From contig OZ316898.1 in the NCBI GenBank assembly GCA_973895155.1, positions 5,704,001 through 5,768,000 of the forward strand: a stretch of 64,000 nucleotides of DNA. The letters are read 5' to 3'. Shown in pieces: positions 10,670 to 22,789 of the stretch (its first letter is position 1; each line of letters starts with the position of its first letter). The DNA comes from Marsupella aquatica (taxonomy: Eukaryota; Marchantiophyta). A model generated the notes under the pieces. It was not told where the DNA came from, did not search any database, and was given only the letters and a program-made list of their open reading frames with translations. The translations under genes and the position numbers were made by a program.

Positions 10670-11350
10670 TTTATAGGACCAGTGGGAATGCTATAATAGC
10701 AAATCGTGTTTACACTACCAGTACACCCGTGTTTACATGACCGGTGAGAATCTACAACTATAATAAGTGATCCCACCTTTTTTGGTCCTTCATCCCAATA
10801 CAAAAAAGCTCCTGGGCGGGAAAGATTCACAACTGTTGGATTTGACTGGTTGTTTTCTCTGACCATTGATAGAGGAAATGTGCACCCCTAACACATATGT
10901 GTTTCCTGCTGCCCCATAAATGCCCCGTCCCGAGGTGCAACATGGGCATAGGGCTCGTGCTATAATAACACCCCTTGTTATATGACCGGTGGGAATGCTA
11001 TTTACAACTATAACAAGGGATCTCGTCATTTTTAGTCCTTCATCCCAATACAAAACAGTTCTTGGGCGGGAAAGATCCATAGCCGTTGGATTCTATTAGC
11101 TGTTTTCCCTGACCTTTGATGAAAAAAGTATGTTTCCCGCTTCCCATAAAATGCCCTCAGCCCGACTCCCGACTCCCTATGGACCAGCCCTCCTTGCACA
11201 TAGGGCTCATAAATAATAACACCCATGGTTACAGCCTCTGGTAATGCTCTAATAACACCTCTGGTAATGCTCTAATAACACCCCTCGTTTACAGGACCGG
11301 TGAGAATGCTCCGATAACACCCCGGTTACACTACCAGTGCGAATGCTCTA
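10670..11350. repeat. Duplicated ~255-bp block plus short AATGCTCTAATAACACC repeats, upstream of the ARM/BTB gene
   Basis: A block running from ATGACCGGTG, through CCTTCATCCCAATACAAAA and GGGCGGGAAAGAT, to CATAGGGCTC occurs at about 10737-10955 and again at about 10982-11210. The right part (11225-11345) repeats AATGCTCTAATAACACC and ACAGGACCGGTGAGAATGC three or four times. The GGCGGGAAA in both copies matches the E2F/DP consensus, but that may be chance. The array ends about 130 bases before the likely start codon of the next gene, so it may form part of its promoter. Confidence 0.75.
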
Positions 11351-11474
11351 ATAAGTCGTGTTCTGCTCTGTTCCGCAATTTAGTAGAACAGGGCCTCGTT
11401 TCCTCACTAGAGTCGAGAAACGCATCGAGAAAAGAAGAGGGAAGAGTCGTAGAATTGGGCAGAAGCCTGCTGCA

Positions 11475-14400
11475 ATGCAACCGATGCATCCTCGGCAGAG
11501 ACGCCCAAAGCAGCAACCACAGCAGAGACGGCAGCAGCAGGAGCATGACCAAGAACGCCTCCACCAAGTTCTATCGCGCCTGCAGTCGGCCCTGCATCTG
11601 GGCCTGCGACCAACCTCCCAGTACGTCGCCCTGCCCTCGATTCTCCCCTCCTCTTTTGCCAATTTGCTCATCTCGATGCATGATTGTTCAATTCCGTCCT
11701 TTCTGGCCACTCTTACTCCGTAGCTCCAGTTCAAGACCTGTGCAAATGTGAGTCGACCCAATATGATCTCTCAAACTCACTGTGTTTTGCTCCGCTTTTC
11801 GAATTCTCTTCCCACCGCTGTTCCTTGTGCAATCTTCAGGTTACTGATCACGTCTTCTTCCCTGCGAATGTGGGGGCCACGGACTACGCAGCGCAATAGA
11901 TGTTAGAATGAATGATTTCTGTGATCTTTTTATTGTAATTAATTGTCAGATTCCCCTTTGACGTTGTGCCTGGATTGATTGGGGGATCAGTTATTGCTTG
12001 AGTTCAAGTGTCGTTCCTGCTCTGTTCTCGGAACTGAATTTCTAGTTCGGAAGACGTCAGCATCCTGTTCGGTAGTTTGAATTCAGTGCACTTTGTAGTA
12101 TCTCTCAGCGGACGTCTCAGCGGAATTCCTGTCAATTTTTTATGAATTTATGAAAGTTTAACAGACCATATCATTCAAAGTGAAATTCTTGATTGAAGTG
12201 GTCATTGTTGTTGTAAATTGGGTGTTTGATAGGGAGAAAACCGCAGAGAAAAAATGGTACAATACAGATGCAGAAGTGCAGGTGCAGGCCATACGTGCCA
12301 TCGTAGAGTTCGTTCGCACGCTCTCCTCTCAGCAGGGTCGCCCTACCCTGCCGCAGGTAAGAGTGAATCGATATGCGAATCTACAAGTCAATGATGCCAA
12401 TTAGGGTAAGGGATAGTAAATTCAAGATTTCAAAGGTACCACACCCGAAGTCAGAAAATGAAAAATCGAGGTCTTAAAGTTGGCGAGGGGAATGGAAGAT
12501 AACGGCCGAGTAAAAGTAATGCACAAAGAGGGACGACCACTTAGGCAATCCCTGTGTACTCTTGGCGAGCAGTTTTGAAGACTCACTGTTTTGTGGAGAT
12601 GGCCCAGATCTTCCCTCTTAGAGTCAGTTAAACAAGATGGTGCTACGATAGCGCTCTTGTTTTACGTTCGTGAAGCAATCACTACAATAGATGGGATTGC
12701 CCTGGGCCAGAACCCCCGTCAATCCTGTCTCCTGTCCACTTGGCATTTAGTGACTAGAACTTAGACACGTTCTAGGCACGTAGACTGAATGAATCTGTAT
12801 ATCTCAAAGGGTAAGCATGCCCAATCAGAGCATGGGGAAAAATCGATTTGACGATATGAAGGTGGCTCTTCGTTAAGGTATCGTAGATGGGTTTGACAGT
12901 TTTCTATTTGCGGTGAAGGACAGAATATTAGAAGACAGGTAAAAGTGCCAGAATTAAGAGTAGAAAGAAATCTAGGTCAAGGCTCATGAGGAAACTGATG
13001 CTATATAGTCAACTCGACTTTGATCTAGCTCTTCAGACTTTTTTCCATCGAACCAGGCAACAGGAGCGTGGTCTACTTTCTCACTATTCGCCTCCTTGTC
13101 CTTCTATCAATTGATCGTTCCTGGGAGTTAGTGCAGCTTAAGTTCAAGCATCATCAATCATCATAGGCGACTAATCGGTCATGGCCTAGAGCATAACTAA
13201 GAGTTGATTGTGTGGTACTGCAGGTGTTAGTAGAGGAGGCGGTGGCAGCTCTCGAGGGTCTACTTGGGGCGGCGAGCGAGGTGGTGTACAGCAAGGCAGC
13301 AGATGTGGCTGCTGGATTGATATCAACTATGGGTGATGGTTTGTTAGGATATGGAGGTGAACGTTTGGTTGGGCCACTTGCCCAGCTTCTGAAATACTCA
13401 AAGGCACCGACTTCGATTTCAGCAGCCACGGCTTTGCACGGCATTTTTGCCAAGGTTAAGCCAAGAACTGCCTCCAAGGGTTCCGAGGATGGCATGTGGG
13501 GTGCTCTAGAGGATGCTGATGCATTAAGCATCATAGTGCGTACTGTAGAAGATGAAACGGGAAATTCTGGAAGAGATGCAGCATTTATCGAGTTACTGGC
13601 TGTCATTTTGGAACGATGGTCTGAGTCAAGATATAGGATTGGCAGTATAAAATATTTTCCGGCTACCTTACAACTCAGATGCATGAGCAGCAGCGTGCCT
13701 GTTGCACAAGGAGCTTTGCATGCTTTGTCAGCTTTGGGTACCTTCTCATTGCACGTCATGAATTTCTCTTTATATGTCAGACCTCAACCTTCACAATATG
13801 TAGAAGTAACATCACATTCTCAATGGCGGTTTGAAGCGTGAAACCACATTTAGTAAATCTCATTATACTCACAATATTTAATTGAGGTTTCCATTTTTCG
13901 ATAGAGACAACGAGTTTCTTAAATCGTGCAAGAATAGGTGTTTCCATTGCACTTGTTAATGTCAGAGCCTTACCACTCTTCTTGTAAAGCCTACAATTTT
14001 TTTGTAAATAATATAGTACTCAGAACCTGTCATAGTTGCTAGCAGTGAGGAGTTGAAATTGTTGATCACTGGTTTTGAGCTTGTCAATCACTAATAGCGT
14101 ATTGAACTTCTTGCCCTGTTGCTCTGTGTTTACAGCTCTTTGTGGATGCGCTGCCTCCATGTTGCTGAAAGCTGAGGGAACCATATGGTCAACTATTTCT
14201 TTCTGTGTGCATCCCTCCAGGCCTCACGGTATCCAGTTGGAAGCTCTCCGCCTCTTGACTTCACTGTGTGTAAGTGGCTTTCTGACGGTCTTAGCACAAT
14301 ATCTTGTCGGTCTGAAATTAGTATCTGGAGATTCTCACTTTTACCCTTTTTTCTTTGAGTAGCAAGAGTCTAGCTAACAATTTAAATTCTCGTCCTCTGT

Positions 14401-17400
14401 ATTCAATTCTTATCCTGTAGCTAAATAACCCAGTTGTATCTCTAGTCTATAGTGTTGGATGCAAAATCACCATTTGTTTCACAAAATCTGTGTTAGCTGA
14501 CTGCAAATTGCAGTTCAAAGTCTGATCTGCCATTCAATTTAAGGCCACACCTGACGTTTCAGGAGGACTTAACAGACTCAATAAGTCTCCCACCTGTCGT
14601 CTGTGTCTGCTGCCTAAATAAATCACTTGGGTGTACAGAAGAGACCGACTTTTGGCGCATCATTTACTGGACCACATGTGGAAGGCATTGCTGCTGGTTG
14701 CTCAAGAGCTCTTGAGCAGGTAAGGATATTGGTCGAAAACAGGTGGACACCTGAAGTTGAAACATTGATAGTAGAAGCTGCTCATGCAACAAGCTCAATT
14801 CTCAGCTGGCCAGGTCTGCATCACAGCGCTTTTTTCCGAAATGGGATTGAAGACGCTCTTCTCGCAGCACTTTCAGGGATGCAAAATAGGAGAGACAACA
14901 TGCATCGAGCAGGACAGGACCAGCCACTAAATTCAACCATTGATCGTCGATCTCGAGGAAACAAGTTAAATCCACGACTCAGGCCACTACTTTGGGAGAT
15001 TGTTGGCTGGTTGGGAGCACATCATAACTCACAATTGGAAAGTCATTCTACACCCACAGCTCTACAACAGAAAGTCCTCAGCAAACAACTGCCAGCTCTG
15101 GCTTGGTGAGTTGTTATAATCATGCACAGCATCTAGGTTGGCTGATTGTATGCTGTTCAATTTTTTTTGTATTTGCTTATAGCACCATTCAACTGGGGCC
15201 CCTCAAGTGTGAATTAGATTTTTCATCGCATTCACTCCATGTACCTTTTATGACAATGTCTAACGCTATGCTTTCAACAGTGGTGCCTTGGCAAAATCTT
15301 TGAGGAAACGAGGACGGAGCCCTAATTGGTATGAGATGGATCACATGCGAGAGGCAGATCCGGCACGAGGAGATTCCGAAGCAGAGTTACAGGAAGAACA
15401 GCCAATGAACGCCCAGGAAGTGGTGCAGATTTGCAAAGCAGTACTCTTACTCCTCTCTTCACCCTCTCAAGCCATTGCATCGTGCACAAAGAAGTGTCTT
15501 CAAGATGCATTGATGTCACATGGCTTTGACTGGTTGCCTTCTCTGGTAACCACGCTAACCCTTGCTGGTTCCAATATGACTAAAATTAATCATATTCAAA
15601 CAATGACAAATCTCCTTGCTCTGGCTTGTGTGTCCTGGCTAGATGTGTGTCAAGAGCAATTGGTAGAGCTTGAAGCATTAGGGGTGGTGTTGGGAATAGT
15701 TCAGGATCACATACGTGACATTGACCAAAAGGGAACTGAGCGCCTCTCTCTAATGAGTACTCAAGTATACTCTGTAGGATTCCAGGCTTGTTGCACAGAT
15801 GCCCAGACCTGGGAAGGTTGTGATGCTGTTCTTTTCTGTGCACTTTGGGCATTTTTCAGAGTGTTACAGTGCTCAGGCTGGGTAAAAAGGGTCCGAGAAA
15901 CCGTAACACAGCATATGCTGGACAACTTGGCCTCGGATGACACCGAAGAAGGAGAAATATTGTATATGCTTTGGACAGTGGCTGGCGACAAGGAAAAGTC
16001 TGCTGGTGTTCGTTGGTATGGGGTATGTTGTTTGGCGTGCTTTGGTGTATATGGTTTTCCAAACATCGTGGGCAAAGATATGAAGAGTGCAATAGATGAT
16101 CCTTCATCAGCGGATGTCGTCTTTGTGATGGGAGATGGAAGCCGTTTGTTTGCACATGGAGTAATGCTGGCAGCTCGGTGTGAATCTATGCTGCCAGCCA
16201 AATTACAGTCTACAGTACCTGTGATTTCAGTTGCGTCTGATTTGAAGTCATTCAGACAGAGCGAGCCAAAGATGATCGACTGGGGCCACTTAAATGGCGG
16301 AGAAAATGAAGAAGTGGCGGATCCTGCGAGATCAGTCCCAGTAGAAGTGCAGGTGTCACCGAGATTAAGTCGTGGATCATTGAAGGCTCTTTTGGAGTTT
16401 GTGTATACTGGAATTGTCTATATTCCGCTAGATCTGGTGGCCGAGATGAAAATTCTGGCAAAGCGTTGTCACTTGGAGCGTCTTACAACTCTTCTACAAG
16501 GAAAAGGTCCAGTGTGGGGTCAACCTCCTCCTCTATGTGACCTTTCTCTCAGTCTGGATACGAAAGGATATTCTCTATCGTACGTTATCTCCACCTGGAC
16601 TGTCCCTACCGAGTTTGTTGGTGAAAATGAAGTTAGTATACTGGAGTTTCATAGTTTTGGGATGAACTAGTAGAGTTGGTATTCCAAGGGGACTTCTTGG
16701 ATAACGAATCCTTAAACTAGCTATTTCAATTTGATACCGTCACAGTAGGAAGCGGATCTCTAAACTTTTTGTTATCGGGACAGGAACAGGCAGCAGCTTT
16801 ATTCAAGTCTAAAGTCTGGCTTTTGATTCTGTAGGAAGAACGCCTTTATATAATGCCCTTTAAACATTTATTACTGGATGTAAGAAATGTGCTTTATTGT
16901 GCAGGGATATATTACTACGACCAGAATCATTGTCGAGTGAGTTATCGAGTGAAAAGCTCTGCAGGGCATGCAACGTGATTGCAGACCATTTGCATGCCCA
17001 TCGAATTGTATTATCTTCTCGTTGTGGCTACTTTCAAGCCCTGTTTCGATCTGGAATGCGAGATAGGTAGGTTAAATGTTGTATTTATATCTTCCTCACT
17101 TATGTGTTCGTTTCCTTTGTCATTCTGTGCTTATTCAATTATTGACAGGTGGGTTAATTGTACCTTAATATGCAAATAAGTGATCTAATTATGGTAACTA
17201 TGTTCAATCACCTAACCTTTTACATCCTTGGAATTCAGTGCTCAGAAGGAAGTGAAAATACCTGCCAGGATAGGCACAATCAAGAAGTTCCTATTGTACT
17301 TGTACAGCGGAGAATTGACCAAGGAGGGAGGGTCAGACTGTGCTTGGAGATGCTCGGGGACAGAAGCACAGCTGGGCTTCATGGCTTCTCTTGTTGAATT

Positions 17401-17668
17401 GGCTGAGCTAGCCGGGCAATGGGTTCTGGAAGACCTTCAAGCGTTGACGGTGGCGTTGATTGGCACATATCTTAATAAGAATATTCATTTATGCCTGCCG
17501 ACTTTAAGTCTGGCAGCAGATAAGCAACTATGGGCAGTTGTAGACTCCTGTGCAGGATGTTTGGCACCAATATATCCACAACTGCGAGATTCAGGTGCTC
17601 TAGATGATTTGCATGAGGAATTAAGGGATCTTGTGAGGGCTACTAATGTTAAGCTCTTCATGACCTGA
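11475..17668 (+). CDS. ARM-repeat protein with two BTB/POZ domains (resembles Arabidopsis At1g04390)
   Basis: Eight exons join in phase: 11475-11620, 12233-12356, 13224-13737, 14136-14269, 14639-15105, 15281-16579, 16905-17066 and 17239-17668. All introns are GT-AG, and the product has 1091 residues ending in TGA. Residues 1-30 are Gln/Arg-rich. RLHQVLSRLQSALHLGL and EKKWYNTDAEVQVQAIRAIV match the N-terminus of the plant family. Residues ~50-700 are helical ARM-like repeats. BTB1 (~735-870) begins SSADVVFVMGDGSRLFAHGV and holds a ~55-residue acidic insert before LEFVYTGIVYIP. BTB2 (~900-1030) includes HAHRIVLSSRCGYFQALF and LLYLYSGELT. BTB proteins often link targets to CUL3 ligases or act as scaffolds, so that role is inferred. 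I chose ATG 11475 because the N-terminus aligns with the family; an in-frame ATG at 11358 would add 39 residues. Confidence 0.88.
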
Positions 17669-18845
17669 AGGGAGGACGAGTACTGGAATACTCTAAATAT
17701 TTAATGTTCAGCGCGAACCATCGCTCCCAATACTTCTGCACAGGACGACGTGAGACGCAGCAAGCAGGGAAATGTAAGGTGTGTTAACCTTTTTCACATG
17801 TCAGTAACGTTCCAATTATCTATCTCTCCGTCTTTGTTAGATGGTTCCCTAGTACGTAGATTTGCTGAAGTCTGTTCTTCGAGTTGTTCTGAATATGGTG
17901 ATGTACATGCAGGAATGCAGATTGTGGGCAATTTCACATCATCTGTGCTATACCTTGAGAAGCGTTGTGCATGGAGAGTTATCAAGGAACCAGATTGAAC
18001 CACTTGACAGCATGGATCGACAAATAGACTAACGAAAAGTTGCTCAAGTCTCTCCGCATTCGTCGTCATTATTATCCTGAATGAAGCCAGCAAATTGATT
18101 GCAATAGATTGTCTTCTTAATCCACGTTGACAAGTGGGTTACATGGGTTTGAAGTGGGAGAGCACCTGGAACAAGAGCTCTCTTGCTTTCCAAAGAGATT
18201 AAGGAGCTTGCTGGCTTATACTGAATCAGTCTTTGCTGTCAACGATAAGCACGGTGTGGGTTGGACAGTTTACAAAAGGCATCGCACACTGCAAATTGAA
18301 AAATTAGAGTCAACTGGGGAGTATATGGAGCAGACTTACTGGAGAGCAGGTCCAATAGGCAATCACCTATTGTAGCCAAGACACTATGGCACTTGTGTAA
18401 GTTAATTTGTAAGACATTTAAGTTAAAATCAAACTCGGTGAACGAATGAGGACCACTTCGCAAGATTGCCAATGGCTAAACTAAGTGCTCTATATAAACT
18501 AGAGCCTCAGAATGACCTGAGTTTTTAGTTGATACGTTAGATTTAGGGTGGTAACTTGTACGAGTCCGAGACTGAACTCTTCGATTTTTTCAGATGTTCA
18601 ATTCCTGTAACCCTTCTGGACAAGGATATGTCATAGGATCCATTGTAGGATGAATCGTCACTCGGTTGAGTTGGCACCCGATATGAGGATGCCCTAGTTC
18701 AAGATATACTGTATACACTACACAATTTGGAAAGTTTTTTGAGGTAACGAATGACACTTGGTGGGCTGACTTCCTGAGTGAAGAAGAGTTGGTTGAAAAG
18801 GTCTACCAAGAGTGAACAATGGTCAAATGTTGAATCTGTGAGAAA
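17669..18845. other. No gene supported; possible short coding fragment
   Basis: This is the 3' flank of the ARM/BTB gene. Frames at 18127-18375 and about 18724-18813 (FFEVTNDTWWADFLSEEELV) look mildly protein-like but have no start, family match or splice context, so I do not call them genes. Confidence 0.3.
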
Positions 18846-19020
18846 CATATTTTAGCAACCAGCACTAACAGTCCTACACTAAGAAATAGTGGCGATCAGA
18901 GAATGCATCAATAATTTCTCCTATTTGATTTCTCCTATCTGATTATTGAAATTATTGATGCATTCTCTGGTCGCCACTATTTCTTAGTGTAAGACTGTTA
19001 GTGCTGGTTGCTAAAATATG
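18846..19020. repeat. Near-perfect foldback: two 73-bp arms, 29-bp loop
   Basis: The left arm (18846-18918, starting CATATTTTAGCAACC) and right arm (18948-19020, ending GGTTGCTAAAATATG) are reverse complements with two mismatches I could find. The transcript of either strand would form a long stem-loop. The loop word TCCTATTTGATTTCTCCTAT recurs in inverted, slightly changed form just outside the right arm (about 19023-19050). It could be a young foldback MITE or a small-RNA hairpin locus. No target-site duplication is clear. Confidence 0.9.
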
Positions 19021-19500
19021 CATCAATCAAATAGGAGAAATCAGATAGGATCATCATTAGCTCTCCTATCTGATTTTGAAAGGGGATATGGACTTGGGCT
19101 TGTCAAGTTTGTTCTAAGAACTTCCATTTGAGAGATTTTTTGAGCCCAACTCTTTTCATTTTGATCATAATATACTCATAAGAAAGGATTGCAGGGGATA
19201 AGAAAGGATTGCAGGGGATGTGGAGAAGTGTGTCAAGTAAGTTCAGTTCGAATGAGATTTGGATTTGGATTTGGGCAAAGGGGCGTTACTGGGCACAAAA
19301 CATGGAAACGAAATTAATCCTGGGCACATGATGCACATAATAAGAGGTTTTACTATATACAAAATAAATACATCGCACGAGTGGTGGGCCTTGCCACCCT
19401 CTCTTACACGACCACTATTCAATGGTCCTCACTGTCTGCACAAGCAACCAAGCGTCTCGGTAAGTAACCCTTCATAATCTAGATCTCTCCAAGTCTAGCA
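19021..19500. other. No gene; 20-bp tandem duplicate
   Basis: No gene is seen. The 20-base word AAGAAAGGATTGCAGGGGAT occurs twice in a row (about 19180-19219). Confidence 0.5.
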
Positions 19501-20760
19501 TCCTAATTCAAGCTCAACAGACTTTGGTAAGTAGGTCAGCGATAGGTCCTCCCGATGCCATAAGCCGGACCAGAACCCACGTCCACTATTCGTCCATAAT
19601 AGATCCATCCTTGGCCGCAGCCCGGGTTCCCCCTCGTACCTATCCATCACCAACTGACCGCCCTAACCCCAGGACATGCTCATGGCCCAAATAGCGTAGC
19701 TTGTCCTAAAGCTTGTCCCAAGCTTGTCCCAACACGCCGGGACCAGAATGGCCCCGACTCTAGCAACCAACTCTCGGTTCTTGCCCCACTCGTGGTCTAG
19801 GGCCCAATCACCCTTGGAACTCAACTTGCACGCCTACTTGGCCTAGCCTTCCCAACGCAAGCTCCCTTGGGATACTGAACGCGGCTTGGCTGCTGTTCGG
19901 CAGGATTTGGCAAGTAGGCGAGCTAACACCCGCAAACCTTGAGAACCCCTAGCACCCCCAGACCCAGCAGATCTCAGGAGGGTCTGGCCCTCTTCAAGAT
20001 CTTTCCAACGCACCCAAAAAGTCCTCCAACGGACTTCTCGTTGAGAAGATATCGCCGTTTCCGTTTGGCGTTTTCCCTTAGTGTCGCCACCACCGCGGCT
20101 CACGACTTCGGCTCGCCCTTGGCCCCCAAGGAAACACCACTCCCCTCATATATGCTTCTGGAGACCTGCCACCCCTGGACCAACTTTGGTCCCTAAACAT
20201 TTGGCCTCCAACCCGGATCCTATCGTGCATAGTGGGCGCGTCACCAACTGGCAACGCTCATAACTTTCTTGTTAGGCGTCTGCAAGCGGAGTGCCTTAGC
20301 TCGTTGTGATTGGGTTGACCCAGTGCTCATGCCTAGGCCCTCAGGTCTTATTGCCACTCGGGGTCCCCGATCGGCCAAACCCAGATCGGGTCATAACTCA
20401 CGCCCCAAGCGTCCGTTGCCTATGGGGTCAACTCCATTGGCCTTGGGCCCAAGAGGAGCTCACACTCAAGCCCTCGGAACTCAAATTCCATCTGGGGGTC
20501 CGGACGGTCGACCTTGAGCCCGGCCCCTTTTCCCCTTGACCCGACCAGCTCTTAGCTAGCCTAAGTCCTTAATGTGTATCACCAGCCTGGTGCCTTGCCT
20601 TTGCCAGTGCCACGTTTCATTGCCCACAAGTCTCCCCATGCTAAGTCCTCCCCGGATGGCCTATCCGGGCCTCGACCATAAGGGAGCTCGGCATCGGAGC
20701 TAGCGACGCCGGAGCTAAGTGTTAAGGTAGTCGAGTTCCGCAACTGCACGTAATAGAGGG
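19501..20760. other. GC-rich island, probably a decayed transposon segment
   Basis: The base composition is much richer in C and G than on either side, and several short frames are open on both strands only because stop codons are rare. Words such as AGCTTGTCC(C/T)AA recur (19700-19735). No domain is recognised. Its abrupt edges and texture suggest an old LTR or other element. Confidence 0.35.
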
Positions 20761-21516
20761 TGATCTGTAGTTTTTAATTTTCAGTACATTTATGGAGAAG
20801 AACAAAGATTTGTATCTACTAATTATGAAACTTCTAACCACGTGTACTAAAATTAAAACTCTTACACCTGTAGTCATATTAATGTTCTAATACCAGAGCA
20901 TTCTGAGCATTAGTAACCTCTCAAAACTTTAGCTTTTGTTTTTCAGAGCATTATGGCATCATCAATGCCATGTAAACAGGAAGTCACTACCATTCAAACT
21001 ACCATTCAAACCAGTGGGCAAATACACTCTGCAGAAACAACAGAAGTGGGGATGTGAGGGTGAGCAGAAGCCACCCTAATTGCGCATAGTTTCATGGGAA
21101 GGGGTGTAGGGAGTGCAAGCACCTCCCTCTGATATCTGTTGGGATCCAACTATGCCATATTCCAAGGTGTACATAGTATTCAAATATATGAATTTTGGAA
21201 ATGAGAATGTTGGCACTGCTACTATACAATACAGGGAAACTATAGAGCTCCACAAGTGAACCTAGGGTGTGAAAAAACATTATACCCCTCAAGATGGTAC
21301 TTGTATGCCCCTCATAAAACTGCAATCTTACTAGCTCAAACATTATGACTGCACATATGTAGTCCTCAGTCCTGGCCCACGGAACCCAACCTGGAAAAGC
21401 TCCGCTCCTACAAACTCTCCTCAGCCCTAGCCCAAAGACTCCAGCTCAAAAATGCTCCTCTCCACACACGTTGACTGAGGATGTATTTCATCCAGCCTGG
21501 AAGTCTCACAGAGGCT
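20761..21516. other. No gene seen
   Basis: This is AT-rich sequence without a supportable gene or ordered repeat. Confidence 0.35.
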
Positions 21517-21805
21517 GAGAGATATATTTGATGGACCCCTAAATTGAAAAAGTGTTATTTCATGGACCCCACTAGTTTTTGGGTAAAAAAGTGTTACTTG
21601 ATGGACCCCATTAAGTTTTGAGCAGGTTCATTTAAGGTACTCTTTGATTTAAGGTCCATCAAAGAGGGACCCACTAGTTTTTGGGTGAAAAGTGTTACTT
21701 GACGGACCCCATTAGTTTTTGGGTAGGTTGATTTAAGGTCCATCCATCACTCATGGGGTCCATCAATTAACACTTTTCATTGTGTGTTCATCAAATATGT
21801 CTCTC
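21517..21805. mobile_element. MITE with long degenerate inverted ends (Mutator-like family)
   Basis: The left end GAGAGATATATTTGATGGA and the inverted right end GAGAGACATATTTGATGAA match, and similarity continues for about 55 bases. Inside, ATGGACCCCA and AGTTTTTGGGT recur. The terminal motif GAGAGATAT...GACCCC...TTGAAAAAGT is shared with the MITE at 22293. The flanking nonamers ACAGAGGCT and ACAAATGGT agree at only six positions, so the target duplication is decayed or absent. Confidence 0.7.
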
Positions 21806-22029
21806 ACAAATGGTCTTCCCTCTATCACAATTGCATTCGTCTATCTCATGGCGCTCCCAGAACTTCCCTCGATCACAATTGCATTCATGGATCGCATGAC
21901 ACTCCCAGAACTTTAAACCACCATTGGCCATATAAACAGAGAAGAGTCCACGACTTCCTCCTTTTCCCATTTCTTTCCGCTGAGAGACTTTTCTCCACAC
22001 TTTCAGGAAAAAGCCAGGACGTACTAAAA

Positions 22030-22789
22030 ATGATGGATCCATTTGTCATGGACATGGCATCGAGCTCTGGAGGACCATGTGGCACCAATGGTAGCATACA
22101 TTTGGTTGTGGGACTAAACTTTGCCTCTAGTTTGAAGCCTTGCACCAAGGTAGGTTGGTCAGTTGCATTGTGATTTTAATTTTGTCCTAGACATATGTTA
22201 CTTTGGAGTGAAAACTACTACACCTATCACTGTTGTGAATATTTTTTCACTTGTAGGTCCTCTCTGTAGTAAAGTTGTAGAGATTGCTTATGGAGAGATA
22301 TGCTTAGTAGACCCCCTTCTTGAAAAAGTTTGCTTAATCAACCCCCTCCATGCATTTCCCCAATCTGGACCGTTGATGGACCTTTAGATCTCAGATCTGG
22401 ACCGTTGATAGACCTCAGGGGGTTGATCAAGTAACAAGTTTCATTTTGGGGGTCGATCAAGCAAATACCTCTTGCTTATGTACTAGTGCTTTATGTTCTA
22501 TTATGGGAATTTCTTTCTCTGTCAAGTTCTCGTGTCTGCTTGTATTTGCTTGGGATTTCCTAGACTCGTGAAGCATGGAAGTTGCAAGTGCATTGAATTA
22601 GTGTGCTAGCTAAGACATGAGCTTTTATGTCTTAGCTTGCACATCCTTGCAATATTTTTAGCTCAGAGGTGCCCTTTGAACAGGAAGAAAGGGAGATGGC
22701 GAGCCTTTACCAACGTCGAGAGTATCCTTTCCCAGGAGACAAAGAGGTTGTGAAGGAGTTTGTCGAGCAAGGGGGCACTTATGGTACGT
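22030..22789 (+). CDS. Candidate two-exon gene start, unrecognised, with an element in its intron and another at its 3' side
   Basis: Exon A (22030-22149) encodes MMDPFVMDMASSSGGPCGTN and on to LKPCTK before GTAGGT. Exon B starts after an AG at 22668 in the same phase and encodes VPFEQEEREMASLYQRREYP and GDKEVVKEFVEQGGTY. A MITE sits in the intron. The 4-kb element begins at 22794, inside or just after GTACGTAC. If that GTACGT is a splice donor (22784) the element lies in the next intron. If not, the frame continues across the empty site for about 20 codons from 26832 (NRKLECLESSRRWPLIGFA, then TAG). I do not recognise the protein, and the gene is a prediction. Confidence 0.35.
22293..22471. 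mobile_element. 179-bp Mutator-type MITE with perfect 9-bp target duplication
   Basis: TTGCTTATG occurs immediately before (22284-22292) and after (22472-22480) the element. The termini GAGAGATATGCTTAGTAGAC and, inverted, GAGGTATTTGCTTGATCGAC are similar. A 9-base duplication is the Mutator-superfamily signature. The ends resemble those of the MITE at 21517. Confidence 0.85.

Noticed and set aside
11331-11767. Minus-strand Cys/Arg-rich frames over the first exon of the ARM/BTB gene
   Set aside because: They are complements of a Gln-rich exon whose splice phases and family match support the plus strand.
13154-13759. Minus-strand 201-codon frame over exon 3 of the ARM/BTB gene
   Set aside because: It is a shadow of a well-supported plus-strand exon.
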